From positions 1 through 8,819 of the forward strand of contig WGEI01000597.1 in assembly GCA_015492875.1 (NCBI GenBank): DNA of 8,819 nucleotides, read 5' to 3'. The notes beneath the pieces are model-generated. The model did no database searches. It saw only the letters and a program-made list of their open reading frames with translations, and was not told the DNA's origin. The translations under genes were made by a program, and so were the position numbers. The stretch's first letter is position 1. Each line of letters starts with the position of its first letter. This DNA is from Anaerolineae bacterium. Its GTDB lineage: Bacteria > Chloroflexota > Anaerolineae > Aggregatilineales > Phototrophicaceae. Shown piece by piece: positions 1 to 6,133 of the stretch.

Positions 1-1
1 G

Positions 2-1612
2 ATATATGTTGAAAGCGCAGAAGTTGTTTTTTCAACCACCAAAACGGCGGATGACGATGGCATCATCGCTTTCACGCTTTATACATCCTCCCGCGATGAA
101 GGCGGACGCTATCTCCTCAGCGCCTATACACCAGAGGGGCGCGTTATCGCACAGGGCACGTTCTCCATCATCGCCGAAGCGCCTTCTCCCACCCTCACCG
201 TGCGCCCCGCAACAGCCCAGCAGGGCGCAACGATTGCGGTGATAGGTGAAGGGTTTGAAGCGGGCGCAACTGTCACTTTCATCTTTAGTCATGGTGGGGA
301 AACGGTTTTCACCACCGAGCGGACGGCAGATGAAAACGGGCGTGTTCGCGCCATCGTGAACACCTCTGCGGAAGATGCGGCGGGCGATTATGAAGTAACC
401 GCTTCAGTGGGCGATGATGTAGTCGCTTCTGCCCAATTTACCCTCGCTGAGCCAATGCGCACCGTCAGCCTCACTACACCGGAGAGCGTAGCGGCGGGCG
501 ATACGGTGCTCATCACCATTAGCGGGTTGGATAGTGGCGAACGTGTGCGGGTTGTCGTCCAGCAGCAAGAAGGCGACCACCTGCTCTATAGCGGTAATGT
601 CGTTGCCGATGAGAGCGGCGAAGCTGTGCTTGAGCTGAACACGGATGACGTGATGGGCGGCGTTTATGAAGTTCGGGTGACGACCATCTCGGAAACGCTC
701 GCCAGCGGCACATTCACCATTGAAGGGGGCGCTATCGATACGGGGCGCTTCGATGAGGTGACTGTGACGGTAGACCCGCCAGCAGGGCCGCGCGGCACAA
801 ACCACCTCATCACTGTGAACGGCTTGCCCGCCAATGAAACCGTGACGCTCGATATTCGCTTTGAGGGCGATTCTGTGTTCAGTACCGATGTCCCCGCTGA
901 TGAAAATGGCGTTATCGAATTCCCCATCATCAGCGAAGAGACCGATGCTTTAGGCGTCTATGATATTGTCATCGTGGCTGATAATGAAGATATTGCCTCT
1001 GCAACGCTCACCATCACCGAAGACGAGGCGGCGACAGATGGCGGCACACCGGCAGCGGCAACCGTGACCATCACACCAGAGATTGGCGCGCGCGGCACAA
1101 TTCACCAAATTTCAGTCGAGGGCTTAGCGACGGGCGCTTATATCGTCGAAGTGTTATTTGATGACGAAATTGTTTTCAGTGGCGAATACTTCGCTGGGGA
1201 TGATGGTCGCATGGCCTTCCGCCTCCAAAGTGAGGAAACTGACCCCGAAGGCGATTATACCCTCGTTGTGCGGACGCCAGATGGAGAAACTGTAGCGCAA
1301 GGGATGTTCACCGTCGAAGCGGGTGAACTGGTGACGGCGAATTTGTTCATCTCGCCACAATCTGCGCCGCTCGGCTCTACGCATGATGTGATTGTCAGCA
1401 ACCTGCCGCCAGAAAGCGAAGTGACGATGATTATCATGCTAGAAGGGCGCGAGGTTTTCCGCACAACGCGCACGACGGATGAAAACGGCACGGCCAGCTT
1501 CACCATCTTCACCGAACTGGATGACCCTGTCGGCGTTTATGACGTTCTAATTTTGTATGATGAGCGGCAAGTGGCACAGGGCAGCATCAATGTGCAAGAG
1601 GCGCAAGAGCCA
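2..1612 (+). repeat. Tandem Ig-like domain array (protein-level repeats)
   Basis: Six diverged protein repeats: 2-184 (partial), 185-454, 455-751, 752-1054, 1055-1327 and 1328-1612. They share a signature at the same place in each unit: TADDDG, TADENG, VADESG, PADENG, FAGDDG and TTDENG, each followed about 15-20 residues later by D/G-x-Y-x-V/L and then (A/V)A(S/Q)G-x-F/I-T. DNA identity between units is low, so these are old duplications. The pattern (ligand-type strand, 'DENG' turn, 'GxY' strand) resembles bacterial Ig-like or MG2-like beta-sandwiches; I cannot assign an exact Pfam family by eye. Confidence 0.8.
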
Positions 1613-3358
1613 ATTCTCGGCAATAGTGGCGATGGCGCGGGCGATACAACAGCAGACGACAGCAGCCCCGCAGATACACCTGACCGGCAAGATGTCAGCG
1701 AAATTCATGCTGGCGACCGTATCGAAGGCCAATTGACCGACGAACAACCCGCCGCGCGCTATCGCTATGAGGGGACTGCGGGCGAGACCATCACTATTAC
1801 CCTCATGTCAGATGACTTTGACGCCTATTTGCAGCTTTTTGCTGGAAATGGCAACCTCATTACTGAAGATGATGATGGCGCTACCCGCCTCAATTCGCGT
1901 ATCAGCATCACACTAGAGGCTAGTGGCGTTTATGAAATTGTCGCCGCCAGCGTGCCCTATGTCCGTAGCGGTGGCGAACGTTATAGCATTGGTGCATTCA
2001 CTTTGACGCTTTCCTCCAGCATGGGTGGCGCTACAGATGGCGGCCAGACCGATTTGCCCATCGAAACATCGGAGTTTTATGATGCTGTCGTGGCTATTGG
2101 CGATACGATTGATGGGCAGCTAGTAGAATCTGCACCGCAGCGTGTCTATGCCTTTAATGGCGAAGCGGGACAAACGGTCATCATCTCCGTTTCCGCCTCC
2201 TTCGATACCTATCTCTCGCTATTGGATAGCACTGGCACAGAATTGACCTTTGATGACGATAGCGGTTCGGGCTTGAACTCGATTATTGGCCCTTATACGC
2301 TCCCCTATACTGGCACATACCTCATCGTTGCCGAGAGTTTCGGCAGCCGTGTGAGTGGTTCGCCAGAATATGGTGATTTCACGCTCTCGATCGATACAGC
2401 TGAGCAAAGCACTATCAGTTATGGCGATAGTATCGAAGGGGTATTCACCGCGAACTTGCCATTCAACGTCTATCGCTTCAACGGCGAGGCGGGCGATGTT
2501 ATCAGCTTTTCGGCAAACAGTACGACAGCTGGCAGTGTCTACATTCAAATCGCCGCTGCCGATACCCCAGATTTGATTCTGGTCTCAGACGATAGCACCT
2601 ACTACGCCAATACCACCGCCGCCTTTGTTGGCCCCTTCGAACTGCCGCAAACTGGCGAATATATCGTCACGGTGGGCGCGTATATTGATGTTGAAGATGC
2701 CGCCTATACTGCACGCTTAGAGCGGGTTGAGTTGGTGACGCTCAACTTTGGCGATTCTGTCGAGGCGCATTTTGATACAGAGACAGCCGCTAACTATTTC
2801 AGCTTTGTTGCCGAAGCGGGCGATGTGATCACCGTGACGGTTGATAGTGGCGGCGATATTGATACCGCGCTGGTACTGCTCAACACCTTTGGCCAAATTT
2901 GGGCGGAAGATGATGACGGTGGACCAGGCCTTGACCCAGAGTTGTTCAATGTTGTGCTGGAAGAGGGTGGCACTTACTACTTGCGCCTGTATAGCAACGC
3001 CGCCGGTGATGTGGGCACTGCCACATTAACCCTCACCCGTCGTGGTGCGCTATCGCTAGATGAAGGCGTGCAACAGGTCGAACTGAGCGATAAGACGGGG
3101 AATGCCGTGCTCTCGTTTAGTGGCAACGCGGGGGAAAATGTGCGCGTGACGTTTTCACTCGTGGAGGGGGCGGCCTTTAGCGAGCCGAATATTGTCGTCA
3201 CCCAAAACAGCAATACCCTCGTCACCAGCACAACCAGTGGGGCATCTCGTATTGCGCTAGATTTCACTGTCCCAGAAGATGGTGAAGTGCGCCTAACGCT
3301 GAGCAGCTTCACCGCTGGCACAGCGGTTGTTGATGTCGCCTTAGAGCGCCAACCGTAA
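2..3358 (+). CDS. Giant extracellular Ig-like/PPC-domain repeat protein (5'-truncated by window edge)
   Basis: The reading frame is open from base 2, so this is the last 1118 codons of a longer gene. The GTG at 200 is an internal codon inside a repeat. Residues 1-537 hold one partial and five full Ig-like units of about 90-100 aa, each with a GxxxxVxVxGL-type strand, an ADENG-like turn and a GxYxV strand. A Gly/Asp/Thr-rich linker (about 538-564) follows, then five beta-sandwich units of the PPC type (about 565-1118), recognisable by GDxIxGxL, FDxYLxLxDxxG, an EDDDG acidic loop and LPxTGxYxIVxxS. There is no transmembrane segment, LPXTG or other anchor at the C-terminus, and no catalytic domain in the visible part. 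PPC domains are typically found on secreted proteases and other exoproteins, so a secreted or surface role is inferred; the signal peptide would be upstream. Composition is unusual: very acidic, no Cys, one Trp and only two Lys (residues 14 and 1031). Function is not known. Confidence 0.9.
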   Translation: MYVESAEVVFSTTKTADDDGIIAFTLYTSSRDEGGRYLLSAYTPEGRVIAQGTFSIIAEAPSPTLTVRPATAQQGATIAVIGEGFEAGATVTFIFSHGGETVFTTERTADENGRVRAIVNTSAEDAAGDYEVTASVGDDVVASAQFTLAEPMRTVSLTTPESVAAGDTVLITISGLDSGERVRVVVQQQEGDHLLYSGNVVADESGEAVLELNTDDVMGGVYEVRVTTISETLASGTFTIEGGAIDTGRFDEVTVTVDPPAGPRGTNHLITVNGLPANETVTLDIRFEGDSVFSTDVPADENGVIEFPIISEETDALGVYDIVIVADNEDIASATLTITEDEAATDGGTPAAATVTITPEIGARGTIHQISVEGLATGAYIVEVLFDDEIVFSGEYFAGDDGRMAFRLQSEETDPEGDYTLVVRTPDGETVAQGMFTVEAGELVTANLFISPQSAPLGSTHDVIVSNLPPESEVTMIIMLEGREVFRTTRTTDENGTASFTIFTELDDPVGVYDVLILYDERQVAQGSINVQEAQEPILGNSGDGAGDTTADDSSPADTPDRQDVSEIHAGDRIEGQLTDEQPAARYRYEGTAGETITITLMSDDFDAYLQLFAGNGNLITEDDDGATRLNSRISITLEASGVYEIVAASVPYVRSGGERYSIGAFTLTLSSSMGGATDGGQTDLPIETSEFYDAVVAIGDTIDGQLVESAPQRVYAFNGEAGQTVIISVSASFDTYLSLLDSTGTELTFDDDSGSGLNSIIGPYTLPYTGTYLIVAESFGSRVSGSPEYGDFTLSIDTAEQSTISYGDSIEGVFTANLPFNVYRFNGEAGDVISFSANSTTAGSVYIQIAAADTPDLILVSDDSTYYANTTAAFVGPFELPQTGEYIVTVGAYIDVEDAAYTARLERVELVTLNFGDSVEAHFDTETAANYFSFVAEAGDVITVTVDSGGDIDTALVLLNTFGQIWAEDDDGGPGLDPELFNVVLEEGGTYYLRLYSNAAGDVGTATLTLTRRGALSLDEGVQQVELSDKTGNAVLSFSGNAGENVRVTFSLVEGAAFSEPNIVVTQNSNTLVTSTTSGASRIALDFTVPEDGEVRLTLSSFTAGTAVVDVALERQP
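1694..3355 (+). repeat. Tandem PPC (pre-peptidase C-terminal) domain array
   Basis: Five units follow the linker: 1694-2018, 2060-2407, 2408-2731, 2732-3049 and 3050-3355. Units 1 and 2 are textbook PPC, with GDxIxGQL, FDxYLxL, a DDD acidic turn and LNS. Unit 4 keeps EDDDG with LDPE in place of LNS. Unit 3 has a reduced acidic turn (SDDSTYYAN). Unit 5 keeps the GNAGENVRVTF strand but has lost the acidic turn. Units 1 and 2 are separated by a short Gly/Thr linker (GGATDGGQTD). PPC domains are beta-sandwiches that usually help secretion, localisation or substrate binding of exoproteins. Confidence 0.85.
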
Positions 3359-3386
3359 ATCATCGCCCTACCTGTTGATTTGCTTC

Positions 3387-3421
3387 AAGAGGCCAGCGAG
3401 AAAACTCGTTGGTCTCTTTTT
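3387..3421 (+). terminator. Rho-independent terminator of the giant repeat protein gene
   Basis: A 14-bp stem (3387-3400 with 3405-3418, including two G-U pairs) closes an AAAA loop and runs into TTTTT at 3417-3421. It begins 28 bases after the TAA stop. There is no comparable T-tract in the opposite direction, so it serves the plus strand. Confidence 0.88.
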
Positions 3422-3485
3422 GCTTTTCATCTGACGCTATAGCCCAGTTTGCAATACGTTTAGACAACGCTTAACCAACTCACCT

Positions 3486-3514
3486 TTGACCTTTCACTTT
3501 AATTGTATGACAAT
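3486..3514 (+). promoter_or_regulatory. Candidate sigma70-type promoter of rdgB
   Basis: TTGACC (3486-3491, 5/6 to consensus) is followed after exactly 17 bases by GACAAT (3509-3514, 4/6). A start near 3521 would give a leader of about 30 bases before the GTG at 3552. It lies after the upstream terminator, where a new promoter is required. The call is by eye only. Confidence 0.4.
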
Positions 3515-3551
3515 GAATTTATAACGTTTATGAAACACAGAGGCATGTTTA

Positions 3552-4157
3552 GTGGATATTCTAATTGGCACAAACAATAAGGGAAAACTGCGGGAATACC
3601 GCCAGATTTTCGCTGGTTTACCCATCCGCTTCTATAGCCTATCGGAACTAGGTTTAGTGCTAGATGTTGAGGAAACAGGCGGCACATTCGTTGAAAACGC
3701 AATTTTGAAGGCGCGTGCTTTCGCCGCCGCTGCGGATATGGTGGCGCTGGCTGATGATACTGGCCTGTGTGTCCATGCGCTCAATGGCGCGCCGGGGCTA
3801 CATTCTGCCCGTTATGGCGGGGCGGGATTAGACGATGCGGGGCGCCGCCGCCTGCTACTCAGCGAGATGCACAGTATCCCCGATGAAGCGCGTACCGCCC
3901 ATTTTGAAACTGTGCTGGCTTTAGCATTTCCTGATAGCCCGCGCATCATCACAGTGCGGGGCGCGGTTTATGGCCGTATTCTACGTGAAGAGCGGGGCAA
4001 TAACGGTTTTGGCTATGACCCGATTTTTGTACCAAAGGGCTATGACCGTACCTTTGCCGAACTTTCCCCCGACGAAAAAGACCGCATCAGCCATCGTGGG
4101 CGCGCCGCCCGTAAACTTGTCCCCATCCTCGAAGATTTGCTCGCCGGTGTCGTTTAG
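3552..4157 (+). CDS. rdgB: RdgB/HAM1-family non-canonical purine NTP pyrophosphatase (dITP/XTP)
   Basis: This 201-aa protein should hydrolyse dITP, ITP and XTP to the monophosphate plus pyrophosphate, cleaning deaminated purines from the cytosolic nucleotide pool. All family blocks are present: GTNNKGKLRE (6-15) for triphosphate binding, ETGGTFVENAILKA (41-54) with the metal-binding Glu region, ADDTGLCVHALNGAPGLHSARYGG (67-90, containing the DDTG acid pair), TAHF (115-118), NNGFGYDPIF (150-159) and the closing ISHRGRAA (179-186). Length matches the usual size of about 200 aa, so it is full length and probably active. The start is GTG: an in-frame TGA at 3531 leaves no other standard start, and AGAGG at 3539-3543 sits 8 bases upstream. 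The nearby ATG at 3545 is out of frame. It stands alone between a terminator and a convergent operon. In many bacteria rdgB lies beside rph or a metallophosphoesterase; that context is absent here. Confidence 0.96.
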   Translation: MDILIGTNNKGKLREYRQIFAGLPIRFYSLSELGLVLDVEETGGTFVENAILKARAFAAAADMVALADDTGLCVHALNGAPGLHSARYGGAGLDDAGRRRLLLSEMHSIPDEARTAHFETVLALAFPDSPRIITVRGAVYGRILREERGNNGFGYDPIFVPKGYDRTFAELSPDEKDRISHRGRAARKLVPILEDLLAGVV

Positions 4158-4169
4158 CTTGCTATAAAC

Positions 4170-4198
4170 AAAAATGGGGCTGGTTATCAATCCGCCCC
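4170..4198 (-). terminator. Intrinsic terminator of the pit-DUF47 operon
   Basis: GGGGC (4176-4180) pairs with GCCCC (4194-4198), with an inner GGTT/AATC stem (4182-4185 with 4189-4192, one G-U) and a 3-base loop. Read on the minus strand, the stem is followed by ATTTTTG (complement of 4169-4175). It lies about 110 bases beyond the DUF47 stop. The plus-strand side has no T-tract, so it mainly serves the minus strand, though it may also help end convergent rdgB transcripts. The 110 bases between it and the DUF47 stop hold nothing I recognise. Confidence 0.7.
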
Positions 4199-4309
4199 TA
4201 AAAGTTTATCGCCCGATGCCACTTATAGCACTTCATGGTCGGCACTGGCCTGCCATACCGCGCCCACTGTTCTCAACTGAACTGTTCCATAAAATAGCAT
4301 TGCCTGAGG

Positions 4310-4981
4310 TTAAAACAACTTCACGATGATATCGCTGATGATATTGGCTGCGCGCTCGGTACTTTGTACCGCATAGAACATATGGCGGTAAATCTCTCGC
4401 AGTTTGAGCATTTTGGCGACATCTGGAAAATCTTCTGGCACATGAAAAAGGTCGGCTAGGGCTTCTAGATAGAGTGTTTCCATGCGGTTTTCTACCGATT
4501 TCGCGCGAATAGCGTGGGAATCCGCCACGTTGGGATGGCGCTCTAGCCGTTGGATGGCCAGCAGAATTTCCTCTGCACTATTATGCAGCATCTCGGCCAT
4601 CTCTTTGAGGTAGGCATTTGGCTCTACATCCAGAATATCCATCTCGCTGATGGTGGAATAGGTATAATCGAGAATATCATCCAACGCCCGCGAAAGGGCA
4701 TACAAATCTTCGCGGTCAATCGGCGTGACAAATGTGCGGTTCAGCTCATCGACGAAGATACGCCGCAGCTCATCGGCTTCTTTTTCTAGCTTGCGCACAT
4801 GTGCCGCATTTTTCTTATTGGGCTTGCGCATATACTGAATGAGCGCTTCGGTACACTCTAGCCCTAGTTGGGCGTGCTCTTCCATGCGCTGGATAAAATG
4901 ATTGGGCTTACGGCGGAAAAGCTCGCCCAGTCGCTCCCGCATAATGGCAATTTTGCGTGCGCCCCCATGAATCAGTCTCAT
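4310..4981 (-). CDS. PhoU-like DUF47 family protein (Pit accessory protein)
   Basis: This 223-aa, wholly alpha-helical cytoplasmic protein belongs to the DUF47/PhoU-like family (TIGR00153 type). Members are usually encoded beside PiT phosphate permeases and are thought to regulate or support them. The hallmark block is clear: LEKEADELRRIF (66-77), then LNRTFVTPIDREDLYALSRALDDILDY (81-107), which contains the conserved TP-hydrophobic-DRED and DDI(L/I)D motifs of PhoU-type metal-binding helices. The second half repeats the helical pattern. The start is the ATG at 4981, overlapping the permease stop codon as ATGA, with GAGGT six bases upstream. The internal Met14 (4942) is nearer the usual family N-terminus but has no ribosome site. 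The overlap implies translational coupling with the permease. A terminator lies downstream. The gene order (permease first, DUF47 second) is the reverse of the arrangement I consider more common. Confidence 0.93.
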   Translation of the reverse strand: MRLIHGGARKIAIMRERLGELFRRKPNHFIQRMEEHAQLGLECTEALIQYMRKPNKKNAAHVRKLEKEADELRRIFVDELNRTFVTPIDREDLYALSRALDDILDYTYSTISEMDILDVEPNAYLKEMAEMLHNSAEEILLAIQRLERHPNVADSHAIRAKSVENRMETLYLEALADLFHVPEDFPDVAKMLKLREIYRHMFYAVQSTERAANIISDIIVKLF

Positions 4982-5946
4982 GACAATACCTCATATGCTA
5001 ATGCCGCACACAGCGCCGCAAATGGCACTGTTGCAACCCATGCAATTAAAAAACGTCCGGCCATACCCCAGCGCACTTTACGCACGTGGTCGGCGCTACC
5101 AGCCCCTAAAATAGAAGCGGTCACCACCTGTGAGCCACTAACAGGCCCGCCCAAAACGCCCGCGCCAGAGAGCACGGCGGCAGCGGCCAGTTGTGCCCCC
5201 AACCCGTGCACTGGGCGGATTTTATAAAAGCGGTTGCCCAATGTATGGATGAGCCGCCACCCGCCGACTAATGTGCCGAAGGCGATACCGCCCGCGCTGA
5301 CGACAATCACCCATTGCGGTACGGCGAACTGTTGAAGCTGGCCTGTGGCGAGTAAGCCCAATACCAGCGCCCCAACGATTTTTTGCCCGTCGTTTGTGCC
5401 AAATGCCGCCGCCAACAGCATCGCTACGGGGATTTGCCCGCGATTATACCAGCGCTGAATGCGGGGAGAGGCGGCGAAACTGGCGCTATAGATGAACCGC
5501 ACCAGAATATAGCCAGCGATTAACCCCAATAGGGGGGAGAGTATCAACGCCGCCAAAATTTTCAATAGGCCATTGATTTGTAGTGCCGCTGGCCCGCTAG
5601 CCACCCATGCCGCGCCAAAAAGCCCGCCTAATAGCGCCTGAGAGATACTCACTGGAATGCGAAACCACAAAGTGATTAAACTCCAGATGATAGCGCCCAC
5701 CAGCGCCGCCGCCACCACCTGAATAGTAACCGCCTCTGGCGTCACCAGCTCAGAAGCAATCGTATTGGCGACGGCCATGCCAAAAACAAATGGCCCAATC
5801 GCTACCCCCAGTGCGGCCAATATTAACGCGAGGCGCGGGTGTATAGCGCGAGCAGAGATAAGTGTCGCAACAATACTTGCTGATGCGTGCAATCCGTTGA
5901 GCACTGCGTATCCAATACACAGTATAAAAATCCAACTGAAATTCAT
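4978..5946 (-). CDS. pit: PiT-family inorganic phosphate permease, atypical first signature
   Basis: A polytopic inner-membrane protein of 322 aa (325 if the GTG at 5955 is used), with about ten hydrophobic segments arranged as two inverted PiT halves. It should import phosphate (as metal phosphate or with a cation). Numbered from the GTG: the first half has NGLHASASIVATLISARA (20-37) and PVSISQALLGGLFGA (101-115). The second half has AFGTNDGQKIVGAL (184-197) and GPVSGSQVVTASILGAG (270-286), followed by W296 and AWVATVPFAAL. The second-half ND (188-189) is intact. In the first half the family's HDxxN (as in E. coli PitA) reads HASAS, so the Asp and Asn are Ala24 and Ser27. The ATG at 5946 is preferred because GGGGT ends 10 bases before it but only one base before the GTG. 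It is compact, like B. subtilis PiT rather than the 499-aa E. coli PitA. It overlaps the DUF47 gene by four bases. Confidence 0.9.
   Translation of the reverse strand: MNFSWIFILCIGYAVLNGLHASASIVATLISARAIHPRLALILAALGVAIGPFVFGMAVANTIASELVTPEAVTIQVVAAALVGAIIWSLITLWFRIPVSISQALLGGLFGAAWVASGPAALQINGLLKILAALILSPLLGLIAGYILVRFIYSASFAASPRIQRWYNRGQIPVAMLLAAAFGTNDGQKIVGALVLGLLATGQLQQFAVPQWVIVVSAGGIAFGTLVGGWRLIHTLGNRFYKIRPVHGLGAQLAAAAVLSGAGVLGGPVSGSQVVTASILGAGSADHVRKVRWGMAGRFLIAWVATVPFAALCAALAYEVLS
4988..4992 (-). promoter_or_regulatory. Ribosome binding site deciding the DUF47 start
   Basis: GAGGT on the minus strand lies inside the end of the permease gene, six bases before the ATG at 4981. It favours the overlapping start over Met14 at 4942, which has no purine-rich sequence at the right distance. 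Confidence 0.6.
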
Positions 5947-5967
5947 GGCAATCACTACCCCGCGCTT

Positions 5968-5995
5968 TGTTAAATTTAGTTTAAGGATATGTTAA
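5968..5995 (-). promoter_or_regulatory. PHO-box-like 11-bp-phased repeats upstream of pit
   Basis: On the minus strand TTAACA (5995-5990), TTAAAC (5984-5979) and TTAACA (5973-5968) recur with an exact 11-base period. A related TTGACT at 6017-6012 is two periods further upstream in the same phase. PhoB/PhoP-family regulators bind direct repeats with 11-bp spacing (TTAACA-like in B. subtilis). The position directly before a phosphate permease fits. The region is AT-rich, so chance matches are possible. Confidence 0.4.
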
Positions 5996-6017
5996 ATAGC
6001 TTAACTTTTCAAGTCAA
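5989..6017 (-). promoter_or_regulatory. Candidate promoter of the pit-DUF47 operon
   Basis: TTGACT (6017-6012, 5/6) and TAACAT (5994-5989, 4/6) on the minus strand are separated by 17 bases. They place a transcript start near 5982, about 36 bases before the ATG at 5946. The -10 overlaps the first TTAACA unit, so a regulator bound to the repeats would sit on the promoter and transcript start. Confidence 0.45.
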
Positions 6018-6106
6018 ATTCCAGAGATGGTGAGACTGTACAAAACTTTGGTAGGTGGGGCATTTCAACCTGTTTAGGTGGAATTGGTGGCGATAGTGGG
6101 GGAAAC

Positions 6107-6123
6107 GGGGGCAGATTGCCCCC
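6107..6123 (-). terminator. GC-rich hairpin after the glycosyltransferase, possible terminator
   Basis: A perfect 7-bp stem (6107-6113 with 6117-6123, GGGGGCA/TGCCCCC) with a 3-base loop starts 10 bases past the glycosyltransferase stop. On the minus strand it is followed by GTTTCCCCC, a poor U-tract, so termination would be inefficient or factor-dependent. Between it and the pit promoter, the plus strand is G-rich (6053-6111) but shows no gene. Confidence 0.45.
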
Positions 6124-6133
6124 ATGCTGTTGC

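Noticed and set aside
200..202. GTG as the start of the giant repeat protein
   Set aside because: The frame stays open to base 2 and encodes the end of another Ig-like unit, so the GTG is an internal Val codon and the true start is outside the window.
404..805. 133-aa antisense open frame inside the giant protein gene
   Set aside because: It lies entirely within an obviously real repeat gene and has no family features, so it is a shadow frame.
2977..3363. 128-aa antisense open frame inside the giant protein gene
   Set aside because: It shadows the biased codon use of the real gene on the other strand, is low in complexity (Ser/Thr/Val/Pro-rich) and has no recognisable motif.
3520..3525. TATAAC as the -10 of rdgB
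   Set aside because: No acceptable -35 lies 16-18 bases upstream; TTGACC is 28 bases away. The GACAAT pairing is better.
4550..4789. Plus-strand open frame opposite the DUF47 gene
   Set aside because: It is antisense to the most conserved part of DUF47, and its residues show no family resemblance.
6053..6111. G-rich plus-strand stretch as a G-quadruplex
   Set aside because: Only three runs of four or more G are present and the rest are GG pairs; a stable four-tract quadruplex is not supported. The last run is better explained by the hairpin at 6107-6123.
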